Notes under the pieces: model-generated | Seen by the model: only the letters and a program-made list of their open reading frames with translations | Told to the model about the DNA's origin: nothing | Databases searched by the model: none | In this document: piece by piece, positions 1 to 8,966 of the stretch | Layout: every line of letters begins with the position of its first letter | How positions within the stretch are numbered: the stretch's first letter is position 1 | Program-made: the position numbers and the translations under genes | Assembly: GCF_002305855.1 (NCBI RefSeq) | Contig: NZ_CP022163.1 | Location: 9,801,765 to 9,865,764, forward strand | Source: Melittangium boletus DSM 14713 | GTDB lineage: Bacteria; Myxococcota; Myxococcia; Myxococcales; Myxococcaceae | DNA length: 64,000 bases | Reading direction: 5' to 3'

Positions 1-335
1 TCAATGGCGTGCACGCGCACGGCGCCCTCTTGCAGGAGGCAGTCGGTGAAACCGCCAGTGCTCGCGCCGATGTCCGCCGCCACCCGGCCGTGCATGTCCA
101 GACCAAAGCGCTCGATGGCGGCCTTGAGCTTCAATCCGCCTCGGGACACGTAGGGCAACACCTCGCCCTTGAGCCGCAACTCCGCCTCCACGGCCACCAG
201 GGAGCCGGGCTTGTCCACCCGTTGATCCGCCACCACCACCTGCCCGGCGAGGATGAGGGCCTGCGCCTTGGTGCGCGACTCGGCGAGCCCCCGCTCCACC
301 ACCAGGACATCGAGCCGTTCCTTGCGCGGCTTCAT
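1..335 (-). CDS. tlyA: TlyA-family rRNA 2'-O-methyltransferase (hemolysin A family), 3' end outside window
   Basis: The visible 111 codons form an N-terminal S4 RNA-binding domain (about residues 6-65) followed by the start of an FtsJ-type SAM-dependent methyltransferase domain, with the SAM-binding motif DIGASTGGFTD at residues 88-98. TlyA enzymes 2'-O-methylate 16S and 23S rRNA; in some bacteria the same protein was named a hemolysin. The ATG at 335-333 overlaps the dxs stop codon as ATGA, so the gene is translationally coupled to dxs and is the last visible gene of the minus-strand run. The C-terminal part of the methyltransferase domain lies beyond base 1. The family assignment is firm; the exact rRNA target is inferred. 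Confidence 0.9.
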   Translation of the reverse strand, partial: MKPRKERLDVLVVERGLAESRTKAQALILAGQVVVADQRVDKPGSLVAVEAELRLKGEVLPYVSRGGLKLKAAIERFGLDMHGRVAADIGASTGGFTDCLLQEGAVRVHAI

Positions 336-2092
336 GAGGCCTTCCCCTCGGCGAGCAACGCCAGGGCGGCACGGCGAAGGCCCGCGGCATCCAGGCCCAG
401 CTCGGCCCGCTGCACCCGCGCGTCGCCGTGGGGCACGAAGGTGTCCGGCATGCCCAGGAGCGTCACCCGGGCCGGAACCTGTTTCGCGGCGAGCAGTTCC
501 AACACCGCGCTGCCCAACCCTCCCCGGGTCGTCCCCTCTTCCGCCACCACCAGACGTCCGCAAGCGGCGGCCTCCAACACCGCCGCCTCATCGAGTGGGG
601 ACACGAAGCGCGCGTCCAGCACGCTCCAGTCCGGCTCCGCCGAGGCCGCTTCCCATGCGGACAAGGCGAACGGCCCGAGCGTGATGAAGGTGATTCGCGC
701 CCGAGGGGCCCGCTTCACCCAGCGCGCCCCGCGCACCGGCTCCGGCGACTCCACGGAGAGCGCCGGAGGCGCCTCCGGCAGCGTGCCTCGGGGAAAACGC
801 AGCAGGGAGGGACCCTCCAGCGAGAGCGCGGTGGCGAGCAGCCCTGGCAGATCCTCCCCGGTCACCGGTGCCATCACGGTGAGGCCGGGAATGGGCCGCA
901 GCGAGGCCACGTCATAGGCCCCCTGATGGGTGGCGCCGTCCGCGCCCACGAGCCCCGCTCGGTCCACGGCGAACAACACCGGCAGACCCGGCAGGCACAC
1001 GTCGTGGATGATCTGATCGTACGCGCGCTGCAGGAAGGTGGAGTAGATGGCGCACACGGGCCGCAATCCCGTGGCGGCGAGTCCCGCGCAGAAGGTGACG
1101 GCGTGCTGCTCGGCGATGCCGACGTCGAAGACGCGCTCGGGGTAGCGCCGCTGCAGCTCCACGAGGGCACTGCCCTCCAGCATCGCCGGAGTCACCGCCA
1201 CCACGCGCGCGTCCCGGGCCATGAGCGCGTCCAGCGCGGCGGCGAACGCCTCGCTGAAGGTGCGGTGGCCGCCGCGCGAGCGCACGAGCTTCCCATCCCG
1301 CCACTCGTAGGGCCCCATGGCGTGGCCGCGCGTCTGAAGATCCGCCTCGGCCGGGGGAAAGCCCCTGCCCTTCTTCGTGAGCGCGTGTACCACCACCGGC
1401 CGCGAGGAGGCACGCGCCTCGCGCAGCGTATGCAGGAGCGCGGGCAGGTCATGCCCATCCACCGGCCCGAGGTAGGTGAAGCCCAGTCCCTCGAAGAAGG
1501 CCCGCGCCTCGTGCGTGCGCAACAGGGCCGGAATGGCGCCCACGTTGGCGGAGATGGACATCTGGTTGTCGTTGAGCACCACCACCAGTGGCAGGTGCGT
1601 GCCCCCGGTGTTGTTCAGCCCCTCGAAGGCGAGCCCGCCGGTGAGCGCTCCATCGCCCACCACCGCCACCACGTGTCCGGGCAGGCCCCGCAGGCGCCGG
1701 CCCTGGAGCATGCCGAGCCCCGCGGAGACGGCCGTGCTCGCATGGCCCGCGGCCAGCGCGTCGTGGGGACTCTCGCGGGGGTCCAGGAAGGGAGCGATCC
1801 CCCCGGCCTGGCGCAGGGTGTCCATGCGCTCGCGCCGGCCGGTGAGCAGCTTGTGCGCGTAGGTCTGGTGGCCCACGTCGAAGACGAGCGCGTCCTGGGG
1901 CGAGTGGAAGACCCGGTGCAGGGCGACGATCAACTCCACCGCGCCGAGCGAGGCACCCAGATGGCCACCCACGCGGCCACACACGGCGATGATCTCCTCG
2001 CGCAGCTCTTCACACAGGCGAGGCAGTTCGGACTCGGGCAGAGCCCGGACGTCGCGGGGGGAGTGGATGCGCGGCAGGAGCCGCTCCATCAC
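332..2092 (-). CDS. dxs: 1-deoxy-D-xylulose-5-phosphate synthase
   Basis: This cytoplasmic thiamine-diphosphate enzyme condenses pyruvate and glyceraldehyde 3-phosphate, the first step of the MEP isoprenoid pathway. The 586-residue product has the ThDP/Mg motif GDG (146-148) through the NN pair (160-161), a transketolase-like pyrimidine-binding middle domain, and a C-terminal domain. It is slightly shorter than typical Dxs (about 620), mostly because of a short N terminus. The start is either GTG 2092 (GTGA overlap with the ispA stop) or ATG 2089. It follows ispA directly and precedes tlyA, so prenyl-diphosphate precursor supply and chain elongation are co-transcribed. Confidence 0.95.
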   Translation of the reverse strand: MMERLLPRIHSPRDVRALPESELPRLCEELREEIIAVCGRVGGHLGASLGAVELIVALHRVFHSPQDALVFDVGHQTYAHKLLTGRRERMDTLRQAGGIAPFLDPRESPHDALAAGHASTAVSAGLGMLQGRRLRGLPGHVVAVVGDGALTGGLAFEGLNNTGGTHLPLVVVLNDNQMSISANVGAIPALLRTHEARAFFEGLGFTYLGPVDGHDLPALLHTLREARASSRPVVVHALTKKGRGFPPAEADLQTRGHAMGPYEWRDGKLVRSRGGHRTFSEAFAAALDALMARDARVVAVTPAMLEGSALVELQRRYPERVFDVGIAEQHAVTFCAGLAATGLRPVCAIYSTFLQRAYDQIIHDVCLPGLPVLFAVDRAGLVGADGATHQGAYDVASLRPIPGLTVMAPVTGEDLPGLLATALSLEGPSLLRFPRGTLPEAPPALSVESPEPVRGARWVKRAPRARITFITLGPFALSAWEAASAEPDWSVLDARFVSPLDEAAVLEAAACGRLVVAEEGTTRGGLGSAVLELLAAKQVPARVTLLGMPDTFVPHGDARVQRAELGLDAAGLRRAALALLAEGKAS

Positions 2093-2979
2093 GAGCTGCG
2101 CTCCACCGAGTAGCGCGCGAGCGCCGCCAGGGGACCGTCTCCGGGCTCCAGCGTCCGCACCGCGGCGATGGCCTCGGCCACCTTGCTGGCCGCGAGCTGC
2201 TTGGACTCCTCGAGCCCCAGCACCGCCGGAAAGGTGAAGCGCCCGGCGGCGGCGTCCGCGCCCACCGGCTTGCCCAGCGAGGACGCATCCCCCGTGACGT
2301 CCAGGACGTCATCGGCGATCTGGAAGGCGAGCCCCACCGCGTCGCCATAGATGTCCGCGCGGCGCAGCGCGTCCTCGTCTCCTCCCGCGGAGAGCACCCC
2401 CATGCGGCACGCGGCGCGGATGAGGGCACCCGTCTTCATGCGATGCAGGCGCGTGAGGTAGTCGATGTTCGCGAGCCGATCGTCGGCGATGTCCAGCACC
2501 TGTCCGCCCACCATGCCCCAGGAACCCGAGCCCTCGGCCAGTTCCCGGCAGAGCGCGGCACGCACCGGCTCGGGGCCTCCAGCCACCAGGGCGAAGGCGT
2601 CCGTGAGGAGCGAATCGCCCGTGAGGATGGCCATGGCCTCGCCGTAGACCTTGTGGTTGGTGGGACGACCGCGGCGCAGGTCGTCATCGTCCATGGCCGG
2701 CAGATCGTCGTGGACGAGCGAATAGGTGTGGATGAACTCGAGCGCGCAGGCGCAGTCCTCCACCACGCGGGACACGGTGCTCTGCTTGAGCACGGCCTCC
2801 GCGAAGCTCAGGCACAACACCGGCCGCAGCCGCTTGCCACCCGCCATGAGCGAGTAGCGCATGGACTCGAGCAGACGCGGGGGGACTTTGGAGGCCACTT
2901 CCTCGGTGCGCGAGAGCAGCAACGCTTCCACGCGCTGCTGCTGGGCGTTCAGGTATGCGTCCAGGTTGAAAGAGGTCAT
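2089..2979 (-). CDS. ispA: Polyprenyl (farnesyl/geranylgeranyl) diphosphate synthase
   Basis: This is a trans-isoprenyl diphosphate synthase of 296 residues, normal for bacterial IspA. It carries both Asp-rich motifs: DDLPAMDDDD at 91-100 (first, Mg-binding) and DDVLD at 223-227 (second), plus GGKRLRP near 47-53 for diphosphate binding. It elongates DMAPP with IPP to a C15 or C20 product; chain length cannot be fixed from the sequence alone. The ATG follows the stop of the response-regulator gene by one base, and its stop overlaps dxs, so the three genes form one unit. Confidence 0.93.
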   Translation of the reverse strand: MTSFNLDAYLNAQQQRVEALLLSRTEEVASKVPPRLLESMRYSLMAGGKRLRPVLCLSFAEAVLKQSTVSRVVEDCACALEFIHTYSLVHDDLPAMDDDDLRRGRPTNHKVYGEAMAILTGDSLLTDAFALVAGGPEPVRAALCRELAEGSGSWGMVGGQVLDIADDRLANIDYLTRLHRMKTGALIRAACRMGVLSAGGDEDALRRADIYGDAVGLAFQIADDVLDVTGDASSLGKPVGADAAAGRFTFPAVLGLEESKQLAASKVAEAIAAVRTLEPGDGPLAALARYSVERSS

Positions 2980-2980
2980 G

Positions 2981-3370
2981 TCAGGGCACGTCTTGGGAGG
3001 GCGTGGGGATGAGTTGGCGCAGCCGATTGATGAGCGCGACCAGGTCCAGGGGCTTCACGAAATAGTCCGCGGCGCCAACAGCCTTGCCACGCCGCTTGTC
3101 CTCCGGATCCCCTCGTCCACTGATGAAGACGATGGGGATGTCGCGGAAGACCTCGTTCTTCTTCACGGCTTTGCACAACTCGAAGCCATCGATCCAGGAC
3201 ATGTTCACGTCCATGAGGATGACATCGGGCCGCTTGAGCTGCAGGGACGCGATCAGCCGCAACCCGTTGGCGGCGGCATTGACCTCGAAGTTTTCCGACT
3301 CGAGGGCGAGCGAGAGCAATTCCCGCGTGTCGCGATCATCGTCGACGATGGTGACCTTGGGCTTCTGCAT
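2981..3370 (-). CDS. Single-domain CheY-like response regulator
   Basis: This 129-residue receiver domain has the acidic pocket DDD (10-12), phospho-acceptor D54, switch S84 and conserved K106 followed by Pro. There is no output domain, so it must act by protein-protein contact or as a phosphate shuttle. No histidine kinase is adjacent. It sits between xseB and ispA in the same direction, 33 bases after xseB and one base before ispA. The specific signal is unknown; an operon link to exonuclease VII and isoprenoid genes is shown by position only. Confidence 0.9.
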   Translation of the reverse strand: MQKPKVTIVDDDRDTRELLSLALESENFEVNAAANGLRLIASLQLKRPDVILMDVNMSWIDGFELCKAVKKNEVFRDIPIVFISGRGDPEDKRRGKAVGAADYFVKPLDLVALINRLRQLIPTPSQDVP

Positions 3371-3403
3371 GAGGTGACCGGGGTATCTCTTCCCAAAGAG
3401 AAA

Positions 3404-3763
3404 CTAGAACGGCACGTCGTCCTCGGGAGGCGCGCTGGTCCGGGACACCCCCGAGCCGCCCCGCGACGGAGCGGGCGAGGGAGCCGTCGTGGCGACCCCA
3501 GGCGGCTTCACCCCCGCCTGCATCGGCACCACCACCTCCTGTCCATCCTGGCTCAACAGCTCCTCGATGCGCTTTTCCGCCGCGTTGAGGAGCTGCTCGC
3601 CCCGGCGTACCAGCTTGATGCCCTCCTCGAACGATTTGAGCGAGTCCTCGAGCGAGAGGGTCCCGCCCTCCAACCGGGCAACCATCTCCTCGAGACGCCG
3701 CACCACCTCCCCGTATTGCTCGGGGACTTCCTCCGCCACCTTGCCCTTGCTGTCCTTCGCCAC
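3404..3763 (-). CDS. xseB: Exodeoxyribonuclease VII small subunit with extended tail
   Basis: The first 75 residues are a typical XseB helical hairpin (YGEVVRRLEEMVARLEGG..., with SLEDSLKSFEEGIKLVRRG). XseB subunits bind XseA to form the ExoVII single-strand nuclease. At 119 residues it is longer than most XseB (about 70-80 aa). The extra part is a Pro/Gly/Ser-rich tail ending in PPEDDVPF, which looks like the acidic C-terminal tip of SSB. The start is GTG 3763, with a GAGG about 10 bases upstream. It lies 82 bases after xseA on the same strand. Confidence 0.92.
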   Translation of the reverse strand: MAKDSKGKVAEEVPEQYGEVVRRLEEMVARLEGGTLSLEDSLKSFEEGIKLVRRGEQLLNAAEKRIEELLSQDGQEVVVPMQAGVKPPGVATTAPSPAPSRGGSGVSRTSAPPEDDVPF

Positions 3764-3845
3764 GGCCAGTCCACCTCGAAAAAAAGAGCCGTGGGACTCT
3801 AGTGGAGCACCCCCCTGGGGTGCCAGGGAGACCTGCGAGGAGACG

Positions 3846-5573
3846 TCAGCAATCCGTCGGCCCCTTCACGGAAGTGACGGTGGCCTCGATTTCCTCGCAG
3901 GCCTGGAGAGTCCGGGCTCCGGCGCTGGCGAAGCGGATGCCGAGCACGTCCCCGGGCACCACGTCCGCCACGGAACGCACCACGCCGCCGTCGCGCCGCC
4001 GCAGGGCCACCGCGTACCCCCGGGACATGACCTTCAAGGGGCTCAGCGCGTCCAACTGCCCCTCCAGACGATGGAAATGCCCCATGGCATGCGCCAGGGA
4101 GTCCTTCTGCAGGGCCACCATGCGGGTCCGGTGCTCGGCCAGACGGGCACGCAGCTCCGCCACCCGCGCCATGGGCGAGACCCGCTCCAGCCTCAACCGG
4201 GCCTGGGCCGCCCGGGCACGCCGCGTCGCCACGTCCGCCCGCAGCGCGTCCTTCAGCCGCGCGGACAGTTGCGCCAGCCGGGTCCGCTGCTCGGCGAGCC
4301 GAGCCTGGGGCCGCTGCCGTTGCAGGTGTTCATGATGCGTCTTGAGCTCATCGCGCCGCTGACGCAGCACCTGCCGCATCACCCGCGTCATGGCCTCCTC
4401 GGCATCCGCCAACCGCAGCCGCTCGGTGGTCAGCCGCCGCCGGGGATCCACCACCCGCCCACCCAGGACGCCCAGGCGCCCGCGCAGCTCCAGCACCCGG
4501 CGCTCGGCGGCCTTGCGCAGACGCACCGACCAGGTGGCCAGGCCGTATTCGAGCTCCTGGAGCACGGGGGCCAGACGCTCCGCCGCCGCGCTGGGGGTGG
4601 GCGCGCGCCAGTCCGCCACGAAGTCCGCGATGGTGAAGTCGATCTCATGGCCGATGGCGGACACCACCGGAACCGGGGAGGCGAAGATGGCACGCGCCAC
4701 GCGCTCCTCGTTGAACGTCCAGAGGTCTTCCTTGGAGCCGCCGCCCCGCGTGACGACGATGACGTCCACGTCCGTGCGCGCCAGGCGCTCGATGCCTCGA
4801 GCCACCTCCTCGGCCGAGCCCTCCCCCTGCACGCGCGCGTCGCACAGCAACACCGACAGCCGGGGGTGGCGCGAGTGCAGCACGCGCAGGAAGTCCTGCA
4901 GGGCCGCGCCCGTGCGGCTCGTCACCACGCCGATGCGCCGGGGAAGGGAGGGCAGCGGCCGCGGCGGACGCTGGCGCTTGTCTCCAATGAGCCCCTCGGC
5001 CGCGAGCCGTTCCTTGAGCTGCTCGAAGGCGAGCGCCAGCGCGCCCTCTCCTTCCGGCTCCATCTTGAAGGCGATGAGGCTGTAGCGGCCGGCGGGCGCG
5101 TACACGTCCACGCTGCCCTCGACCACCATCGCCAGGCCATCGCGCAGGTGGAAGCGCAACCGCGCCGCCTGCGAGGCCCACATCTTCACGTCGATCGACG
5201 CCTCGGCGTCCTTGAGCGTGAAGTACAGGTGGCCCCGCGCGTTGGGTCCGCGGAAGCCGGACACCTCACCCCGCACCATCACCCGCGGGAAGCGGGCCTC
5301 GAGCGTCGCCTTGAGCTGCTGGGTGAGCTCCCCCACGGTGAGCACCGTGCGCGCCGGAGCGGGGCGCGCGGGCGCTCCCGGCAACGCGGACAGCGCCGAG
5401 GAGACATCCGGCAGTTCGGCGGGGGGAACGGGCACGGACGGCCGGGGAGCGGACTCGGAGGGCGGCGCCTTGGGCGCCGCGGCCTGGGTCAACCCTCCGA
5501 AAAGGTCTCCTTGTCCAGCTTGTCCAGCGGGCGGAACCGACGGGGCCTCGGGAGTGCCTCGTCTCTTCTTCAT
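3846..5573 (-). CDS. xseA: Exodeoxyribonuclease VII large subunit
   Basis: The 575-residue protein has a Pro/Ala-rich N-terminal extension (about 1-75), an OB-fold nucleic-acid-binding domain (about 76-170), the catalytic domain with RGGGSKEDL at 276-284 and the conserved H309, then a long charged coiled-coil that binds XseB subunits. With XseB it degrades single-stranded DNA to oligonucleotides in both directions. The open frame extends upstream to 6017, but the ATG at 5573 overlaps the stop of the FHA gene as ATGA and is the sensible start. It is longer than E. coli XseA (456 aa) because of the N-terminal extension and tail. Confidence 0.93.
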   Translation of the reverse strand: MKKRRGTPEAPSVPPAGQAGQGDLFGGLTQAAAPKAPPSESAPRPSVPVPPAELPDVSSALSALPGAPARPAPARTVLTVGELTQQLKATLEARFPRVMVRGEVSGFRGPNARGHLYFTLKDAEASIDVKMWASQAARLRFHLRDGLAMVVEGSVDVYAPAGRYSLIAFKMEPEGEGALALAFEQLKERLAAEGLIGDKRQRPPRPLPSLPRRIGVVTSRTGAALQDFLRVLHSRHPRLSVLLCDARVQGEGSAEEVARGIERLARTDVDVIVVTRGGGSKEDLWTFNEERVARAIFASPVPVVSAIGHEIDFTIADFVADWRAPTPSAAAERLAPVLQELEYGLATWSVRLRKAAERRVLELRGRLGVLGGRVVDPRRRLTTERLRLADAEEAMTRVMRQVLRQRRDELKTHHEHLQRQRPQARLAEQRTRLAQLSARLKDALRADVATRRARAAQARLRLERVSPMARVAELRARLAEHRTRMVALQKDSLAHAMGHFHRLEGQLDALSPLKVMSRGYAVALRRRDGGVVRSVADVVPGDVLGIRFASAGARTLQACEEIEATVTSVKGPTDC

Positions 5574-7366
5574 CGCTGGAGCTTCTCGACCCAGACCTTG
5601 GCCTTCTGGTGCAGCTCGTCGTCCGGGGGCGTCATGTTCACGACATCCCGGAACTTGGGCAGGGCATCCTCGGGCGAGCTGTCCTTGATGGCGTAGGCAC
5701 CCCAGTAGACGTCCTTCGCCTTGCCGCGCATCTCGGTGACGATGGCGCTGGCGCCCACGTGACCCGGATCCGCCTGGAGGGCGCGCTGGGCGTTCTCCAT
5801 GGCCCGGCCCCACTGCCCGGCCACCTTGGCCGAGGACGCCATCTTGTAGAACAGGTTGGCGGCGCGCTTGCCCGCGTTGCCAATGAGCTTGCTGCTGCGG
5901 CCGTTGGTGATCTTCTTGTCCAGGTCCATCAGCCGCGACAGCCCCTTCACGTCCAGCTCCTCCACCTTCTTGTAGAGGTTGCCGAAGTCCGTGAGCGAGG
6001 TCATGAGCGTCTTGCACTGCGGGCTGCGTCCCGCGCAGGCGTTGGCCATGGCCATGGCGCCATTGAGGTCTCCGTCGCGGAAGCGCTCCACGGCCTGATC
6101 CCAGGGCTTGACCGTGGGCGGGGCCACGGGAGGCGGCGGAGGCGCGTCCCGGATGCCGATGAGCCGCGCGGCCTGCTCGTTGATCACCTTGGCGTCACGG
6201 TGCGTCGGGATGGCGACGAGGATGTCGTCGGTGATGGCCTTGGCCTGATCGATCTGCTTCTGCTCCAGCATGGACAGGGCCTCGCGGGCGCGCTTGTCGG
6301 CCTTGTCCTGCAACGTCCGGCGCAGCGTGCCCATGCTCTCGAAGAGCTGAGTGTCCTTGCTCACCTTGGCGAGCGAGGTGGCGGCCGTTCCGAGTTGATC
6401 CTTCTCCAGCGCCGTCTTGGCCGCGTCGATCGCCGCCTGGTTGGGGATCTCCTTCTCGACGCGCGTGAGGTAGTCCTGCAGTTGCGGATGGTCGGGCTGC
6501 GCCTCCTGGAGCTCGAGCAGACGCGTCTTGGCATCCGCCCACTTGCCATCGCGGATGAGGTTCTTGGCGTCCTGGAACAGGCCCTCGACCTGCTCGCGCT
6601 GCTCCTGAGCCGCCAGGGCCTCCGCGCGCCATGCATCGGCGTCCTGCTGCTGCTTCACCTTGATGGCGACCAGCAGGCCCACCAGCACCACGAAGACGCC
6701 CGCGGAGATGAGCAGCAGGCGCTTCTTGCGCTTCTGCGCCTCGGGATCCGGACCCGCCGTGCGCCCACGCGAGGCGCGCACGCGCGACTCGGGCCGGGAC
6801 GGCGCGGGCCGCCGGGGCGCGATGGCGTCTCCAGGCTCTTCCTCCTCGGCCGGAGCGGCGGCCGGAGCGGCGGCCGCAGCCGTGGGACGGCGCGCCGGAC
6901 GCGAGGAAGGCGCCGGGGGCATCGGCATCATCATCGTGGCGTTGGAGGCGTCGTTGAACGTCAGCTCCGTATCGCCCAGCGTGAGCACGCTGCCCGAGGA
7001 CAGGGGCGTCTCGTCGGTGAGGGGCTCACCGTTGAGCAGGGTCCCGTTGCCGGAGCCCAGATCGTTCGCCGTCCAGCCCCCACCCAGGCGGCGGATGAGC
7101 ACGTGCTTCCGGGACACCGAGGTGTCCGGAATGCAGATGGGGTTGTCGTTGGAGCGGCCAACGACGTACTCGCCATCTTCCAGGGCGAACTCCTGACCCT
7201 CGCAAGGACCGGCCGAGCACACCAGCTTGGTCCCCGAGAGGGGCAATGTATCCGGCGCGGCCGAAGCCCTCACCGCGGGACGCTGCCGTGTGGCACCCGC
7301 CGGAGGAGCATCCGACGAGGAGGCTGACGCGGGACGACGGCGTGTGGGAGGAGAACCGTTCGACAT
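5570..7366 (-). CDS. FHA-domain membrane protein with tetratricopeptide-like repeats
   Basis: This 598-residue protein has an N-terminal FHA phosphothreonine-binding domain (about 48-140, with GRS 70-72, SRKH 85-88 and NGT 107-109), a Pro/Ala/Arg-rich linker, one membrane helix (about 217-236) and a long alpha-helical C-terminal part resembling tetratricopeptide repeats. The predicted topology places the FHA domain in the cytoplasm and the helical part outside. It follows the Tad genes on the same strand, and similar FHA proteins accompany Tad/Flp loci in myxobacteria. It may couple Ser/Thr kinase signals to the secretion machine, but that is inference. Confidence 0.82.
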   Translation of the reverse strand: MSNGSPPTRRRPASASSSDAPPAGATRQRPAVRASAAPDTLPLSGTKLVCSAGPCEGQEFALEDGEYVVGRSNDNPICIPDTSVSRKHVLIRRLGGGWTANDLGSGNGTLLNGEPLTDETPLSSGSVLTLGDTELTFNDASNATMMMPMPPAPSSRPARRPTAAAAAPAAAPAEEEEPGDAIAPRRPAPSRPESRVRASRGRTAGPDPEAQKRKKRLLLISAGVFVVLVGLLVAIKVKQQQDADAWRAEALAAQEQREQVEGLFQDAKNLIRDGKWADAKTRLLELQEAQPDHPQLQDYLTRVEKEIPNQAAIDAAKTALEKDQLGTAATSLAKVSKDTQLFESMGTLRRTLQDKADKRAREALSMLEQKQIDQAKAITDDILVAIPTHRDAKVINEQAARLIGIRDAPPPPPVAPPTVKPWDQAVERFRDGDLNGAMAMANACAGRSPQCKTLMTSLTDFGNLYKKVEELDVKGLSRLMDLDKKITNGRSSKLIGNAGKRAANLFYKMASSAKVAGQWGRAMENAQRALQADPGHVGASAIVTEMRGKAKDVYWGAYAIKDSSPEDALPKFRDVVNMTPPDDELHQKAKVWVEKLQR

Positions 7367-7404
7367 GGGGGATCACCACTTCATGGGGTGCGCCAACACG
7401 GGCC

Positions 7405-8883
7405 TTACAGCTCGTACTGGTTGGCTTTCTCGAGCGACAGATTGTGGCAGCGATGTGACGTCGTGGGGAAGGCCCGGTTGATCTCCTCCAATACCAGGGC
7501 CGCCTTCGTCATGTCCTTGAACTGGATGTTCCGTTGGAAATCCAGCAACAACTGCCCGCACTTCCTGTCCAGCTCCACCGAGATCTCGGCGAGCATGTGC
7601 CGGACGTCACCGTAGAGGTCGGGCTTGTCGTCCAGGGCCTCCAGGGTGATCCACGCCGAGCGGTAGTTCTCCCAGGCGAGCAGCAGGTTCTCCGGGCCCA
7701 CGGCACGGCGATCATAATAGGTCCTGGCCCGTGTCGCGGCGGTGCGAGCGGATTCCAGCAGTTCCTCGGGACTCAGGTTGGGCACGGGAATGACCTCGAG
7801 CCGCAGGTTCCAGATGCGCCAGCTGTCCTGCCCCGGAGGGTTGCGCACGTTGTCGAAGACGATCTTGTTGATCTCGCCCCGCTTGAGCATGGAGGGCGTG
7901 AGGATCTGCTGCACTTCGCGCTCGGCGGTGTTGACCGTGTCGGGAGGAACCCAGCCCACGTTCACCGCGTTGACGGAGATGGAGACCTCGTCCTTGGCGA
8001 TGCCGCTGGCGTGATAGCGGATGACCGCCACCGCGCGCGTGGGCGACACGAAGTCGAAGTTGAAGGACTTCATGTCCGCCGCGTCCCAGTCCACGCCCTC
8101 GCCCAGGCCAAAGGAATCCCTCAGGGTCGCGACCCCCAGCACCTCGGGCTCGTCCCCCTTGAAGCTCTGCTCGATCTTGGGCCGGAAGACGATGAACAGG
8201 GCCGCGAACATGCCCACCACGAAACCGGCGGACAACAGGCCCACCAGGGCCTTGCCCTGGGGGGACATGTCGCTCCACCACAACGCGAGCTGACCGCCCA
8301 GCGTCTCGCCCGCCTCGCGCCGACGACGGGCCTTCTCCGCGGCGGACAGACCCGCGCTGGCGCCGGCACCGGAGGCACGCGGGGCCATGGCACGCCCGGT
8401 GGCGGCCGCCTTCACGGGCACGCGAGGCTCCGGCCGGGCCGCGCTCACGGGGGAACGGGGCTCGGAGCGGGCCAGGGACGCCGTCGCCGGAGGCAACGTC
8501 TCCTTCTCATGGAGCGGCACCTCTGGCCGCGCGGGACGCGCGGGCGCCTTGGCGGAGGCCTTGGCCGCGGGAGGATCCGGACGCATGCGGATGACGGTGG
8601 CCTCGGGCGATGGCGGCTCCTCGGGCTCCGGCCGCTCCGGACGCATGCGGATGACGGTGGCCTCGGGCGATGGCGGCTCCTCGGGCTCCGGCCGCTGCGC
8701 GGGCTCCTGGGCTCCTGGCCGGACCCGGAACACGGCCGTGCGATCGGAGGTGCCTCCGGAATCGGTCCCCGGTGGCAGGGAGTCCGGATCCGAGGAGGGA
8801 GCCAGCATGTCGTCGTCGGCTCCCATGCCCGCTGAGGCCTGGCGACCACGGCGCACGGGATGCTTGGTGTCTTTCTCGCTCAT
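7405..8883 (-). CDS. Single-pass membrane protein with disordered cytoplasmic part, Tad-cluster associated
   Basis: This is a 492-residue protein of unrecognised family. Residues 1-200 are Pro/Ala/Glu/Arg-rich and probably disordered. They include two identical copies of a 20-residue unit containing EEPPSPEATVIRMRP. One membrane helix lies at about 211-232. The C-terminal half is folded and extracytoplasmic, with helical segments near the end. The start at ATG 8883 was chosen because upstream codons in the open frame look non-coding. It lies between tadC and the FHA/TPR gene, and the shared architecture (disordered part, helix, helical exterior) suggests the two neighbours work together. Confidence 0.75.
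   Translation of the reverse strand: MSEKDTKHPVRRGRQASAGMGADDDMLAPSSDPDSLPPGTDSGGTSDRTAVFRVRPGAQEPAQRPEPEEPPSPEATVIRMRPERPEPEEPPSPEATVIRMRPDPPAAKASAKAPARPARPEVPLHEKETLPPATASLARSEPRSPVSAARPEPRVPVKAAATGRAMAPRASGAGASAGLSAAEKARRRREAGETLGGQLALWWSDMSPQGKALVGLLSAGFVVGMFAALFIVFRPKIEQSFKGDEPEVLGVATLRDSFGLGEGVDWDAADMKSFNFDFVSPTRAVAVIRYHASGIAKDEVSISVNAVNVGWVPPDTVNTAEREVQQILTPSMLKRGEINKIVFDNVRNPPGQDSWRIWNLRLEVIPVPNLSPEELLESARTAATRARTYYDRRAVGPENLLLAWENYRSAWITLEALDDKPDLYGDVRHMLAEISVELDRKCGQLLLDFQRNIQFKDMTKAALVLEEINRAFPTTSHRCHNLSLEKANQYEL
8581..8696. repeat. 60-bp direct tandem duplication inside a coding region
   Basis: Bases 8581-8636 and 8641-8696 are identical, giving a 60-bp period within the 7405-8883 gene. 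The duplication is in frame and adds exactly 20 residues to the disordered cytoplasmic part. The absence of any difference suggests a recent event or ongoing expansion and contraction. Confidence 0.95.
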
Positions 8884-8966
8884 GGCCGCCCTGAAAAACG
8901 GACGCCACGCGGGAAGTGCCCTCCCCGCGTGAGTCCCTTGACGATGCTGCGCTGCCCGACGAGCGC

